DNA of 64,000 nt, from NCBI GenBank assembly GCA_030425705.1, contig JAUHZU010000012.1, positions 1-64,000 on the forward strand. The letters are read 5' to 3'. A program made the position numbers and the translations under genes. Shown in pieces: positions 19,410-28,169 of this stretch; position 1 is the stretch's first letter; each line of letters starts with the position of its first letter. Below the pieces are notes generated by a model. That model worked only from the letters and a program-made list of their open reading frames with translations, did no database searches and had not been told where the DNA came from. This DNA is from Phycisphaerae bacterium (GTDB taxonomy: Bacteria > Planctomycetota > Phycisphaerae > Phycisphaerales > Phycisphaeraceae).

Positions 19410-20498
19410 TCACTCTCCTGGGTTGGATTCGTTGGATTCGCGTTCCACACCGACACGGACCTGATTCGGGCCGGTCACCTGCGCGAGGAAGACCTCGCGG
19501 GTCGACTGGTGCTCGACCTCGATCATCTGCCCGACCGACCCCTCCTCCAGCGCCTTGCCGGAGAAGCTGATCCGCACGCCGTTGCTCAGGTACGTCACGT
19601 CGACGACCGCACGCCGGCGGACGGCCAGCGCGGCCTGCACCGCGCCGGCAGCGACGACGTCGCCCGGCTCGAGATTGCGTGACGCGACCTGCCCCACCAC
19701 CAGTTCGGTGTCGTCAACAACCAGGCCCGCATCGCTGTCGACCAGGGTTTCCTGCAGACGCACCTGCTGCCGGGCGATCAGCTCGCCCTTGCGGATCGGC
19801 TCGGTCGCGACCACGGCGAGCACGCGCTGCCGGGTAGTGACCCGCAGCGTCCGCTCGCCGGTCCGGCGGGTGCCCTGGTACTCGTAGATGTGGAACGTCG
19901 TCGTCCCGAGCGCGATCTTGAACGCCGGCTCAACCCGGTAACGACCGGCAACGATGCTGCGCGACAGCAGCTCTTCATCGCGTTCGCGGAACTCGAACTC
20001 CAGCTCCGCACGCCCCAGCTCCAGCCCCTCGGCCAACTGCCGCTGCACCTCTTCACGCACGGTGGCCGGGGTGTAGACCGTCACCGGCCGCTGCTCGGGT
20101 GACACCGCGACGCCGGGATCTTCGGTGGCTTCTACCGGCTCGGCCGGGGCCTCGCGCTCGATGCGGACGACCCTGCACGTGCCGTAGCCGACCAGGTCGA
20201 GCCGGCCCATCGCGGCGCCGCGGGCCCGCAGCGCGACCTCGATCGCGTCGATGTCGAGTGTGGTCTCGCCGCCCTCGAGCCGGCCGACGGGCAGGTCCGC
20301 GAGGGTCTGCGCGTAGTCGCCGGTGAGCTCCGCGACCTGGCCGAGCGTGATCTCCGGGCCCTCCGAGCCCGCGACGTCGTGCACACGGGCCGTGTCCGCC
20401 GACGCCAGCTCCGCCAGGCCCAGCGCTAACAGCAGCGCGACCAACAGCAGCAGCGGGCGGATCAGGTGCATCATCGAAGCGGGCTCGTCGTGTCGCAT
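19410..20498 (-). CDS. flgA: Flagellar basal-body P-ring formation protein FlgA
   Basis: Periplasmic chaperone for FlgI assembly. A signal peptide (Leu-rich, about residues 12-34) leads into a long N-terminal region and a C-terminal SAF-type domain: VVATEPIRKGELIARQQV, RNLEPGDVVAAGAVQA and VDVTYLSNGVRISFSGKALE. At 362 residues it is longer than E. coli FlgA (219); the extra N-terminal part includes a Pro/Glu-rich linker near residues 120-135. The ATG at 20498 has GGAGG seven bases upstream. It lies between flgG and flgH. Confidence 0.9.
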   Translation of the reverse strand: MRHDEPASMMHLIRPLLLLVALLLALGLAELASADTARVHDVAGSEGPEITLGQVAELTGDYAQTLADLPVGRLEGGETTLDIDAIEVALRARGAAMGRLDLVGYGTCRVVRIEREAPAEPVEATEDPGVAVSPEQRPVTVYTPATVREEVQRQLAEGLELGRAELEFEFRERDEELLSRSIVAGRYRVEPAFKIALGTTTFHIYEYQGTRRTGERTLRVTTRQRVLAVVATEPIRKGELIARQQVRLQETLVDSDAGLVVDDTELVVGQVASRNLEPGDVVAAGAVQAALAVRRRAVVDVTYLSNGVRISFSGKALEEGSVGQMIEVEHQSTREVFLAQVTGPNQVRVGVERESNESNPGE

Positions 20499-20600
20499 TG
20501 GTCGGCCTCCATGCCGGGTGCGGGGGTCGGGTCCTGGGGTCCGTGTCTCGGGGCCGGCGTCCTGCCAGACCCGCTCATGCTTTACCGTTCACCGGGCTCG

Positions 20601-21407
20601 TTAGAACCGGCGGAGGTTGCCGACGACCTGCAGCACCTCGTCCGCGGCCTGGATCGTCTGGCTGTTCATCTCGAAGGCCCGCTGGGTCTTGATCAGCGAG
20701 ACCAGCTCGGTCACCGGGTTGACGTTGGACGTCTCGATCTGCCCCTGGGCCAGGGTTCCAAAGCCCTGCTGGCCCGGCTCCCCGCTGATCGCCTCGCCGG
20801 AGATCTCGGTCGCGACGTAGATGTTCCCGCCGATGGACTGCAGGCCCGACGGGTTGATGAACTTGTGCATCGTGATGTTGCCAACGGGCGACTGGTCGCC
20901 GTTGGCCAGGATCGCCGAGACCGTGCCGTCCGAGGCGATGTTGACACCGACCGCGTCCTCCGGCACGTTGATCCCGTCGGCCAGGATCGGGCCGTCGCTG
21001 TTGCCCAGCACCAGGTCGCCGTTGGCGTTCTTGAAGAAGTTGCCGGCCCGGGTGTAGCCCTCGCCGCCGCCGAACTCTTCGAGGATGTTGACCTTGAAGA
21101 ACCCGTCGCCCTCGATGTAGACGTCGTAGGGGTTGTCGGTGATGACCGGCGAGCCGACCGTGAAGTCGAACTGCGTGTTGCTGACGCGGGTGCCCAGGCC
21201 GACCTGCAGGCCCGCGGCCGGGGTCGTGTCTTCGCCGTTCTCGACGCCGGGCTGCCGGCGTTGCTGGTAGATCAGGTCCTCGAAGTTGACGCGCGAGGCC
21301 TTGAAGCCGTTGGTGTTGACGTTGGCGAGGTTGTTGGAGATCACGTCGATCTCGGTGGACATCGCGTTCATGCCCGAGGCGGCGGAGTGGAGTGCTTGGA
21401 TGGCCAT
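20601..21407 (-). CDS. flgG: Flagellar distal rod protein FlgG
   Basis: Forms the distal rod. The N-terminus MAIQALHSAASGMNAMSTEI, NNLANVNTNGFKASRVNF, the FlgG-typical YQQRRQPG loop and GLQVGLGTR are diagnostic. The C-terminus SNVNPVTELVSLIKTQRAFEM is the family tail. At 268 residues it matches E. coli FlgG (260). It lies downstream of flgF and upstream of flgA, the classical order. No strong Shine-Dalgarno precedes the ATG, but the start is fixed by homology. Confidence 0.95.
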   Translation of the reverse strand: MAIQALHSAASGMNAMSTEIDVISNNLANVNTNGFKASRVNFEDLIYQQRRQPGVENGEDTTPAAGLQVGLGTRVSNTQFDFTVGSPVITDNPYDVYIEGDGFFKVNILEEFGGGEGYTRAGNFFKNANGDLVLGNSDGPILADGINVPEDAVGVNIASDGTVSAILANGDQSPVGNITMHKFINPSGLQSIGGNIYVATEISGEAISGEPGQQGFGTLAQGQIETSNVNPVTELVSLIKTQRAFEMNSQTIQAADEVLQVVGNLRRF

Positions 21408-21422
21408 GGGGTTGGGTTCTCG

Positions 21423-21444
21423 GGTCTAGGGTCTAAGGTCTAGG
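21423..21444. repeat. Three-unit 7-bp tandem repeat in the flgF-flgG gap
   Basis: The plus strand holds GGTCTAG-GGTCTAA-GGTCTAG-G, a short direct repeat just upstream of flgG. The roughly 120-base gap also contains the palindrome GTTCACAGTGAAC. No function can be assigned. Confidence 0.5.
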
Positions 21445-21527
21445 CGGTGGGAGACGACTGATGTGCTTGCCGACGGTGCCGCTATTGGTTTGCATTTCTG
21501 CTCACTGTTCACTGTGAACTTCTGTGC

Positions 21528-22322
21528 CTAACTGAGCCGAGCAAAGGTGTTGATCGCCTGGTTCATCATCTGGTCGTGGTAGCGGATCATGTTGGCGTTG
21601 CCGGTCGCGGCCTTGGTCGCGGCGACGATCTCCATCATGGTCTGGATCGGGCTGGTGCCCGACGCCTCATAATGGAACTGCCGGACGTCCGGGGTGTCCG
21701 CGCGCTTGCGCGTATTGCCCAGCGTCATGTCGAACAACCCCTTGCCGCGGTACTCCAGCGACGCGGTGTCGGCGGTCACGACCTGCAGCGTCGCCGAGCC
21801 CAGCTCGTTACCGTGGCTGTCGAGGAACATCACGTCCCCCCGGCTGGAAATGTCGACGTTCACGGTGCCGGCGGGGATCTTGATCGGCGAATCCCCGTCG
21901 TCCAATACCGGGTGGCCCGCGGAGCTGACGATCAGGCCGTCGGCGTTGCGGAACCGGCCGTTGCGGGTGAGGTGGACTTCGGACCGGCCGGTCTGTTCAT
22001 CCTCGGCCTGCACCGCAAAGAAGGTGTCGCTGCCGGTCAGGGCGACGTCCAGCTCCTTGCCGCTGTCGATCAACGCCCCGACCGCGAACGATGTCCGGTG
22101 GTTCGCGGCAAACACGCCGCCGCCGAGTTGTTCGAGCATCCGGCGGGACAGCTCCGGGTCGAGCGTGCCGTCCTCGATCATCTCCGGGTCGCGGGACTGC
22201 ACGTCGGCGATCTGCGGCTTGAAGCCGGGCGTGTTGATGTTGGCCAGGTTGTTGGACAGGACATCCAGCCGGTGCGAGTTCACCAGCACGCCGGACGCGG
22301 AGACGTACATGCCGTAGTTCAT
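21528..22322 (-). CDS. flgF: Flagellar proximal rod protein FlgF
   Basis: A rod protein of the FlgF/FlgG family. The N-terminus (MNYGMYVSASGVLVNSHRLD, then VLSNNLANINTPGFKPQ) and C-terminus (GTSPIQTMMEIVAATKAATG, then MIRYHDQMMNQAINTFARLS) fit FlgF better than FlgG, which has its own adjacent gene. Length is 264 residues. The start at 22322 has GGGAG seven bases upstream and overlaps the stop of the preceding small ORF in an ATGA arrangement. A much longer open frame upstream is Arg/Gly-rich and not coding. Confidence 0.9.
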   Translation of the reverse strand: MNYGMYVSASGVLVNSHRLDVLSNNLANINTPGFKPQIADVQSRDPEMIEDGTLDPELSRRMLEQLGGGVFAANHRTSFAVGALIDSGKELDVALTGSDTFFAVQAEDEQTGRSEVHLTRNGRFRNADGLIVSSAGHPVLDDGDSPIKIPAGTVNVDISSRGDVMFLDSHGNELGSATLQVVTADTASLEYRGKGLFDMTLGNTRKRADTPDVRQFHYEASGTSPIQTMMEIVAATKAATGNANMIRYHDQMMNQAINTFARLS

Positions 22323-22528
22323 GACCGGCTCCCTGCACGTTGAGCGGTGGATGGCGTGTCGTGGGCTTCCCCCCCGCCCATGGCGACCGCCTGCCGCACG
22401 GCCTCGAGCCGGTGCTGCGCCGCGGCCCGGTGCGCCAGCCGCAGCAGCACCGCGCCGAGGTCCTCGCCCTCGGCGAGTGAGAGCAGGCCGGTCGCGGTCG
22501 GTTCGGGCTCGTGGGGCGTTCGTCGCAT
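22319..22528 (-). CDS. Small ORF leading the flgF operon
   Basis: A 69-codon ORF starts at ATG 22528 with GGGAG six bases upstream and ends by overlapping the flgF start (ATGA). It lies directly downstream of the sigma-54-type site, so it would be the first gene of the flgF-flgG-flgA-flgH transcript. The product is polar with one amphipathic helical stretch (LLSLAEGEDLGAVLLRLAHR). It has no recognised family. It could be a flagellar accessory protein or a leader ORF that couples translation into flgF. A second in-frame ATG at 22540 is possible. Confidence 0.5.
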   Translation of the reverse strand: MRRTPHEPEPTATGLLSLAEGEDLGAVLLRLAHRAAAQHRLEAVRQAVAMGGGEAHDTPSTAQRAGSRS

Positions 22529-22569
22529 CGTGTCTCCCATCCGCGCAGCCGCGCGGCACAAGAGACAAC

Positions 22570-22585
22570 AGCAACCCCGATGCCA
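22570..22585 (-). promoter_or_regulatory. Sigma-54-type promoter for the flgF operon
   Basis: The minus strand reads TGGCATCGGGGTTGCT, with GG and GC at the 10-base sigma-54 spacing and TTGC at -12. The first eight bases, TGGCATCG, are identical to those of the flgI-operon site. Predicted transcription start is about 30 bases before the small ORF at 22528. Confidence 0.75.
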
Positions 22586-22771
22586 GAACAGCATCGCCAG
22601 CAACGCGCATGTCGATCACGGCCTACGTGCAAAATCGGCCCAAAGAAACAAGGGATTTGCAGGTGAACATGGATCACCGGACGATTGCGGAGTCGCCCTG
22701 CGAACCGCGTTCGCGCCGACCGCGTTGCGCGGCAGCCCCGCCGCCGCGCAGTTCCTGCGCTCCCGGGCCCG

Positions 22772-23878
22772 TTACGTCAGCAAGCCGGCGTGCCGGGCGA
22801 ACAGCTTGTCCAGCCGGTCGGCCAGGTCGCCTTCCGCGTCGGTCGCGTGCAGCTTCCGGCCCGCGGCTTCGAGCAGGTCGATGAGGTGGTGGTAGTCCTC
22901 CACGGCGATCGTCTCGGGCGCGATCCGGCCGTTCGCCTCGTCCATGTTGTGGTAGTTGCCCAGCGGCAGGCAGAGGCAGGTGCTGCGGTAGCCCAGCGCG
23001 CGGAAGGCCGTCGCCTCGCACGTCCCGCCCGGCATGAGCTTGCGCTGGTAACGGAACGAAGCGTCCTTCTTCGCCAGCCCCTCGGCGAGGGCCACAAGCT
23101 GCGCGTTCAGCCCCGGGTCGAACGTGCTCATCTTGTCGCCCAGCCGGATGATCGGCCCGCCGCCGATGGGCGATTCCGCGAAGCTCTTGCTGTTCTCCAG
23201 GCACAGCAGTGTCGCCCCCCTTGGGATCGTGCCCGACTTCGCCGCCGCGATCGCGCCAACAAACCCGACCTCCTCGGCCCGGGTGAACAGCAGCCGGACA
23301 TCGCCCAGCCCGCGCGGCCGGGCCAGCCAGCGCTCGAAGCACGCCACCGCCGCCGCGACCGCCGCGAGGTCGTCGCACGCCGGGGTCCGCAGCCGGCCCC
23401 CGCTGATCCGCGGCGCGGGCAGCGCCCAGGTCATCAGGTCGCCGGCCGCGACAGCCGACTTCTTCGACAGCCGGGCGCTGACGAGCTGGTCGTGCTCCCG
23501 AGAGCGTTGACGGTCCAGCGACGTGATCGTGCCCGTGACCCGCGTCCCGTCCGCCGGGTACACCGCGATGCGTGTGCCCTCGAAATAGCCGTCGTGTACG
23601 CCCCCGCGGAACTCGGCGCGGATCGTTCGGCCGTCGTCCTCGACGCCGGTCACGGCGAAGGCCGGGTGGTCCAGGTGCGCGGTCAGGTAGATTGGTTTGC
23701 TCGACCGCGCGGCCTTACGCTTGACGACCAGATTGCCGTAGCGGTCCGCCCGCAGCGTGAGCTTGCGCCGGTGCTGATCCGCCCACCGCTTAATCCACTC
23801 GACCACGCGGCCCTCCAGCCCCGCGGCGGTCGGCAGGCCGGTCACTTCAAGCAGGTATTGTTCGTGGCGTTTACGCAT
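22772..23878 (-). CDS. M42-family metallo-aminopeptidase
   Basis: A cytoplasmic two-zinc aminopeptidase or glutamyl/cellulase-associated peptidase of family M42. Likely metal and catalytic residues are visible: LTAHLDHPAF (first His-x-Asp), PACDDLAAVAA (bridging Asp), RAEEVGFVGA (catalytic Glu pair), CLENSKSF (acidic ligand, here Glu) and NYHNMDE (His ligand). Length is 368 residues, in the family range. It lies downstream of the flagellar locus on the same strand but outside its operon. The specific substrate cannot be told. Confidence 0.85.
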   Translation of the reverse strand: MRKRHEQYLLEVTGLPTAAGLEGRVVEWIKRWADQHRRKLTLRADRYGNLVVKRKAARSSKPIYLTAHLDHPAFAVTGVEDDGRTIRAEFRGGVHDGYFEGTRIAVYPADGTRVTGTITSLDRQRSREHDQLVSARLSKKSAVAAGDLMTWALPAPRISGGRLRTPACDDLAAVAAAVACFERWLARPRGLGDVRLLFTRAEEVGFVGAIAAAKSGTIPRGATLLCLENSKSFAESPIGGGPIIRLGDKMSTFDPGLNAQLVALAEGLAKKDASFRYQRKLMPGGTCEATAFRALGYRSTCLCLPLGNYHNMDEANGRIAPETIAVEDYHHLIDLLEAAGRKLHATDAEGDLADRLDKLFARHAGLLT

Positions 23879-23994
23879 AACGGGCAGTTCTACCCGAAGC
23901 GGCTCAGAGCGTCCACAGCGAAGCGCATCCCGTGATGCATCAGCCGACGCCCCATGCCACTGTGCCGCCGCGCGCTCTGTGATACCTTGCGCTG

Positions 23995-24852
23995 GTGAAC
24001 CCCGCGGACCCCCCAGCGATCGATGCGCGCGACCTCGTCCTCCGGCGCGGGAGCACGACGATCCTCGACCGTGTGACCTGCCGGGTCGAGCGCGGGCAGG
24101 CCGTCGCGATCCTCGGGCCCAACGGCTGCGGGAAGACCACCTTCGCCCGAACCCTCGTCGGCCAGCTCTTCCCCACCGCCGGGTCGCTCCATGTCCTCGG
24201 CCAGACGCTCGGCCACACCGACATCCGCGCGCTCCGCAAGCGCGTCGGCCTGGTCAACCCCACCATCGACAACAACTTCGCCCACGTCACCGGGGCCGTC
24301 GTCGACGCCTCGCTCAGCACCACCGACGCCGTCTGCACCGGCTACTTCGCCAGCGTCGGGCTCTACGACACGCCCAGCGCCGACCAGCGCGGACACGCCC
24401 GGCAGCTCCTCGCCTCCGTCGGGCTCGCGCACCGCCTGGACCACACGCTCGGACAGCTCTCCACCGGCGAACAGCGGCGGGCTCTCATCGCCCGCGCACT
24501 CGTCCACCAACCCGAACTGCTTATCCTCGACGAGCCCACTGCCGGCCTCGACCTCCGCGGACGGGAACAGGTCCTCGCCACCGTCGACCGCCTGCTCTCC
24601 TCGCCGAGCCCCCCGGCCGTGCTGATGATCACCCACCACGTCGAGGAGCTGCCGCGCCAGACCACGCGTGTCTTCCTGATGCAGCACGGCCGCTTCGTCG
24701 CACAGGGCCCGCCCGAACACGTCATCACCCCCGAACACCTGTCCGCCGTCTTCGGCTGCAAGGTCTTCGTCCAACAACGCCACGGCCGGTACTGGCTCGA
24801 AGTCCTTCCCGAGGCGTGGCTGGAGTTGGTGGGCACAGATGTTGGCTCGTAG
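23995..24852 (+). CDS. ABC transporter ATP-binding protein
   Basis: Nucleotide-binding subunit of an ABC transporter. Walker A GPNGCGKT (about residues 41-48), signature LSTGEQRRALIARAL (LSTGE in place of LSGGQ), Walker B LLILDEPTAGLDL and switch His in MITHHVEELP are present. Layout and length (285 residues) resemble the YlmA/ModF-type ATPases. The start is GTG, fixed by the family N-terminus. No permease or binding-protein gene is adjacent, so the transported substrate is unknown or the protein is a stand-alone ATPase. It converges on the nuclease gene. Confidence 0.82.
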   Translation: MNPADPPAIDARDLVLRRGSTTILDRVTCRVERGQAVAILGPNGCGKTTFARTLVGQLFPTAGSLHVLGQTLGHTDIRALRKRVGLVNPTIDNNFAHVTGAVVDASLSTTDAVCTGYFASVGLYDTPSADQRGHARQLLASVGLAHRLDHTLGQLSTGEQRRALIARALVHQPELLILDEPTAGLDLRGREQVLATVDRLLSSPSPPAVLMITHHVEELPRQTTRVFLMQHGRFVAQGPPEHVITPEHLSAVFGCKVFVQQRHGRYWLEVLPEAWLELVGTDVGS

Positions 24853-24856
24853 AAAG

Positions 24857-25522
24857 TCAAACAACTAGAACTGTGACATCTACAGTCTTTCCTTCTTTAG
24901 AGCGTGAACCTTCAATGTCCATGAGACTCTCCGAGTTAGGTAAAAACGAATCGGGATCATAAACAACACACATGAGCTTTTTACAGCCAGGATGAACTCG
25001 GTAGTGCTCCACATCAATTATCAGTTCATCACCCTCCTTCTTTGCATGAGCAGCGCTTCTAACAAACTTCATTTCAATTACCAAATCGTACTTTGGCAAC
25101 AAAAAATCCATGCGCGTACTCGAACCCGCATAACTCGGCGTGTACTCCTCAGGTCGGATATCTTTGACCCATGGTCGCAGCAGAGCATGAAGCAAATCTT
25201 GCACGTCATACTCGCTTGAAAATGAAAGAGTAGGAACCTCTTTTCTTCGATGAGATAAGGGATGCATTGCTCTTCGTAATCCATTGCAGAGTACTGCTAA
25301 GAGGTCTTCAATGTCACTTGGGCACAGTGTTTCTCTCTGCGTCTCATCCGCCATGGGTACTGGACGCTCTATGTACTCAGCATCGGTTGGAAGTACTCGG
25401 CCAAACCGATAGTAGCGTAAGCCATTCTGTTCTAGCGCATCTACTATTCGGCTTCGTTTTTGCTCCCATGCCATCTCTTCCACAAAATCAGAGGGGCGTA
25501 CATCCATAAACTCTTCAATCAC
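24857..25522 (-). CDS. DpnII/MboI-like PD-(D/E)xK nuclease-domain protein (orphan)
   Basis: The C-terminal about 110 residues match the pattern of the REase_DpnII-MboI domain as I recall it: LLHALLRPWVKDIRPEEYTP, SSTRMDFLLPKYDLVIEMK (Asp and E-x-K of the nuclease core) and EHYRVHPGCKKLMCVVYDP. The N-terminal half is unassigned. No methyltransferase is adjacent, so a classical restriction-modification system is unlikely; a defence nuclease or restriction relic is plausible. Base composition is visibly more AT-rich than its neighbours, suggesting transfer. The start may be GTG 25522 or ATG 25507. It converges on the ABC ATPase gene with only four bases between stops. Confidence 0.7.
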   Translation of the reverse strand: MIEEFMDVRPSDFVEEMAWEQKRSRIVDALEQNGLRYYRFGRVLPTDAEYIERPVPMADETQRETLCPSDIEDLLAVLCNGLRRAMHPLSHRRKEVPTLSFSSEYDVQDLLHALLRPWVKDIRPEEYTPSYAGSSTRMDFLLPKYDLVIEMKFVRSAAHAKKEGDELIIDVEHYRVHPGCKKLMCVVYDPDSFLPNSESLMDIEGSRSKEGKTVDVTVLVV

Positions 25523-25793
25523 ATTTCCTAGGACTTCAAGGCTATCTGTGTTAGAATCGTTTCCTGCGCGAAACAGTCAGTCTTTCCATTTGCTGGTATG
25601 GGATAGATCAGGCGGCTCACCCGGCGCACCAGAAGTAATGAACAAGGAATCTAATGTGGCATGCGAACCTGTACTAGCCCAGACCTCACCTACAACTGCA
25701 CATAATCCACGAGATAGACGTATGTTGCTCAAACCGTTTTCCTTCGAGCATCTGGAATGAGGATCAATCTGACTCGGAGTTAGTGTATCAGTC

Positions 25794-27971
25794 CTAGTCC
25801 TCCCACCGCCATCTTAGCCACAGCGCGTTGAGCACCACGCTCACCGAACTCAGCGACATCGCGAGGGCCGCGAACATCGGGTGGATGATGCCCAGCGCGG
25901 CGAGCGGGATCAGGAAGATGTTGTAGATGCTCGCCCAGAGCAGGCCGAAGACGATGCGCTGCATCGTGGCCCGGCCGAGGCGGACCGCGACGGGGAGGTT
26001 CATCAGGTCGCTGCCGACGAGGACGACGTGGCCCGCGTCGCGCGCGATGTCGGTGCCGCCGGCGATGGCGATGCCGATGTCCGCCTCGGCCAGCGCGGGC
26101 GCGTCGTTGATCCCGTCCCCCACCATCGCGCACGACTTACCCATCCGCTGCAGCCGGAGCACCTCGTTACGCTTGTCGGCCGGCTTCACCTCCGCGAGGG
26201 TGCGGGTGATGTCCAGCCGACGCGCGACCTGGTCGGCGGCGCGCTGTGCGTCGCCGGTCAGCATCACGACCGTCAGCCCGAGCTTCTTCAGCGCGCTCAC
26301 GGCGTCGGCCGCCTCGGGCCGGACCTCGTCGGCGAGCCCCAGGATGCCGACGGCGACACCGTCGACCGCGACGCCGACCACCGTGCGCGAGGCGCGCAGG
26401 CGCTGCTCAACCTGCTCCTCGAACCCGTCGGGGATCGTCACCGCGTGCTCGCGCAACGCGCTGAGCCGGCCCACCGTGATGACCTGGCCCTCGACGTTGC
26501 CGCGGACACCGGCCGCGGTCAGCGACTGGAAGTTGGAGACCGGCGGGAGGTCGATCGGCCCGCCCCGGCCTTCGGGATACTGCCCCGCGTGCTTCACCAG
26601 CGCCTTGCCGATCGGGTGCTCGCTGTCCTGCTCGACCGCCGCGGCCAGGCGGAGCATCGCGCGTTCATCCAGCGATGCGTCGACCGGGACCACGTCGGTG
26701 ACCTGCGGCTTGCCCGTGGTGAGCGTGCCGGTCTTGTCCAGGAGGATGTGCGTGAGCTTGCCGGCCCGCTCGAGCGCGGCGGGGTCCTTGATGAGGATGC
26801 TCCGCTCCGCGCCCAGCCCCGTGCCGACGAGGATCGCCATCGGCACCGCCAGCCCCAACGCGCACGGGCAGGCCACGATCAGCACCGCGATCATGTTCTG
26901 CAGGCCGGCGGTCCAGTCCTGCATGCCCAGCCCCCAGCCGAGCAGCGTCATGACCGCCACCGCAACAACCGCGGGGACAAAGACCCCCGCAACACGGTCC
27001 GCCAGGCGCTGCACGCCGGCCTTGTTGGTCTGCGCCTGCTCGACCATCGTCACGATCTGCCCGAGCAGCGTCTGCCCGCCCGTCGCGGTGACGGTGAACT
27101 TCAGCGAACCGGTCTGGTTGATCGTGCCGGCGAAAACGCGGTCGCCTTCCTTCACGTCGACCGGCTCGGGCTCGCCGGTGATCATCGCCTGGTCGACCGT
27201 GCTCTGGCCGGCGCTGACCTTGCCGTCCAGCGGGATGCGCCCGCCGGGGCGGACCAGGACGGTCGCGCCCTCCTTGATCTCGGCGATGGGGGTCTCGGTC
27301 TCTTTGCCCAGACGCACGACGGTCGCGGTCTCAGGCGCGAGGTCGCGCAGGCCCTGGAGCGCGGACGCGGCGGACCGGCGGGCTTTGTGCTCGAGCGCGT
27401 GGCCGAGCGTGATGAACCACAGGATCGCCCCGGCCGTGCCGAAGTGCAGCGCGTGCCCGCCGGTGAACAGCGGCGGGATGCTCGCGGCGTAGGCGACGCC
27501 GCTGCCCAGCGCGATGAGCGTGTCCATGTCGGCCCGGCCGTGACGCAGGCCCTTGGCCATGCCGCGGAAGAACGGCCCGCCGAGCACGCCCATCAGCAGC
27601 GTCGCCGCGGCAAGCTGGACCCAGGGCCAGACACCGCCGTGCAGCCCCGCCATGTGCGCGACCATCAGCCCCAGCGCGACAGGCAGCGTCCACATCGCGC
27701 GGGGCAGCGCGGTAGCACGCGGGTTGGCGTGTCTTTGATGCGAATGGCTGGTGGAGGCCGACGCATCGATCGACTCGGCACCGTAACCCGCTGCGCGGAC
27801 CGCCTGCTCCAGGTGCGACACCACGAGCCCGCGGCCCTTCACGGTCGCCCGCTCGGTCGTCAGGTTGACCGACACCTCCGTGACCCCCGCGACCCTGGCG
27901 AGCGCTTTCTCGACGTGCGACACACAGCTCGCACAGTTCATGCCGCTCACATGGAACTCGAGGGTCTTCAC
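25794..27971 (-). CDS. copA: Copper-translocating P-type ATPase
   Basis: P1B-type ATPase exporting Cu+ across the inner membrane. One N-terminal heavy-metal-associated domain has GMNCASC at residues 10-16. The metal-transport motif CPCALG lies in the sixth helix. The actuator TGEPEPV, the phosphorylation site DKTGTLT, the HP motif (SEHPIGKAL) and the hinge GDGINDAPALA are intact. A His-rich stretch (SHSHQRH) follows the metal-binding domain. Length (725 residues) is normal. It is divergent from the MazG-like gene; a REP-like element lies in the shared upstream region. Confidence 0.95.
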   Translation of the reverse strand: MKTLEFHVSGMNCASCVSHVEKALARVAGVTEVSVNLTTERATVKGRGLVVSHLEQAVRAAGYGAESIDASASTSHSHQRHANPRATALPRAMWTLPVALGLMVAHMAGLHGGVWPWVQLAAATLLMGVLGGPFFRGMAKGLRHGRADMDTLIALGSGVAYAASIPPLFTGGHALHFGTAGAILWFITLGHALEHKARRSAASALQGLRDLAPETATVVRLGKETETPIAEIKEGATVLVRPGGRIPLDGKVSAGQSTVDQAMITGEPEPVDVKEGDRVFAGTINQTGSLKFTVTATGGQTLLGQIVTMVEQAQTNKAGVQRLADRVAGVFVPAVVAVAVMTLLGWGLGMQDWTAGLQNMIAVLIVACPCALGLAVPMAILVGTGLGAERSILIKDPAALERAGKLTHILLDKTGTLTTGKPQVTDVVPVDASLDERAMLRLAAAVEQDSEHPIGKALVKHAGQYPEGRGGPIDLPPVSNFQSLTAAGVRGNVEGQVITVGRLSALREHAVTIPDGFEEQVEQRLRASRTVVGVAVDGVAVGILGLADEVRPEAADAVSALKKLGLTVVMLTGDAQRAADQVARRLDITRTLAEVKPADKRNEVLRLQRMGKSCAMVGDGINDAPALAEADIGIAIAGGTDIARDAGHVVLVGSDLMNLPVAVRLGRATMQRIVFGLLWASIYNIFLIPLAALGIIHPMFAALAMSLSSVSVVLNALWLRWRWED

Positions 27972-28035
27972 GAAGGGGATTGTAGGGGCTTGGGCGTCGG
28001 CGCATCACCATTGCGGTGGGAACATGATCGCGATG

Positions 28036-28105
28036 AGCCGCCGCGTCACACGCGGCGGGGTGCGGGGGTCTTGGCGGGGGACCCGCCGCGTGTGACGCGG
28101 CGGCT
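28036..28105. repeat. REP-like paired hairpin element, copy 1
   Basis: Two perfect 24-base inverted arms (28036-28059 and 28082-28105, starting AGCCGCCGCGTCACAC) flank a 22-base spacer. Each arm is itself a hairpin: CCGCCGCGT-CAC-ACGCGGCGG on one side and the same with GTG on the other. It lies in the divergent copA/MazG-like upstream region. A second copy is at 33827. The arrangement is like the doublets of REP/BIME elements. Confidence 0.8.
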
Positions 28106-28169
28106 ATTGTCACCGGCAAAGCCAACCACCAGGGTCGCGCCCGCGCCGACGCAGTATCATGCCCCCACC

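Noticed and set aside
25548-25760. 70-codon plus-strand ORF in the AT-rich gap upstream of the nuclease
   Set aside because: No Shine-Dalgarno, no coherent composition, no recognised motif. The 271-base gap is left without a gene.
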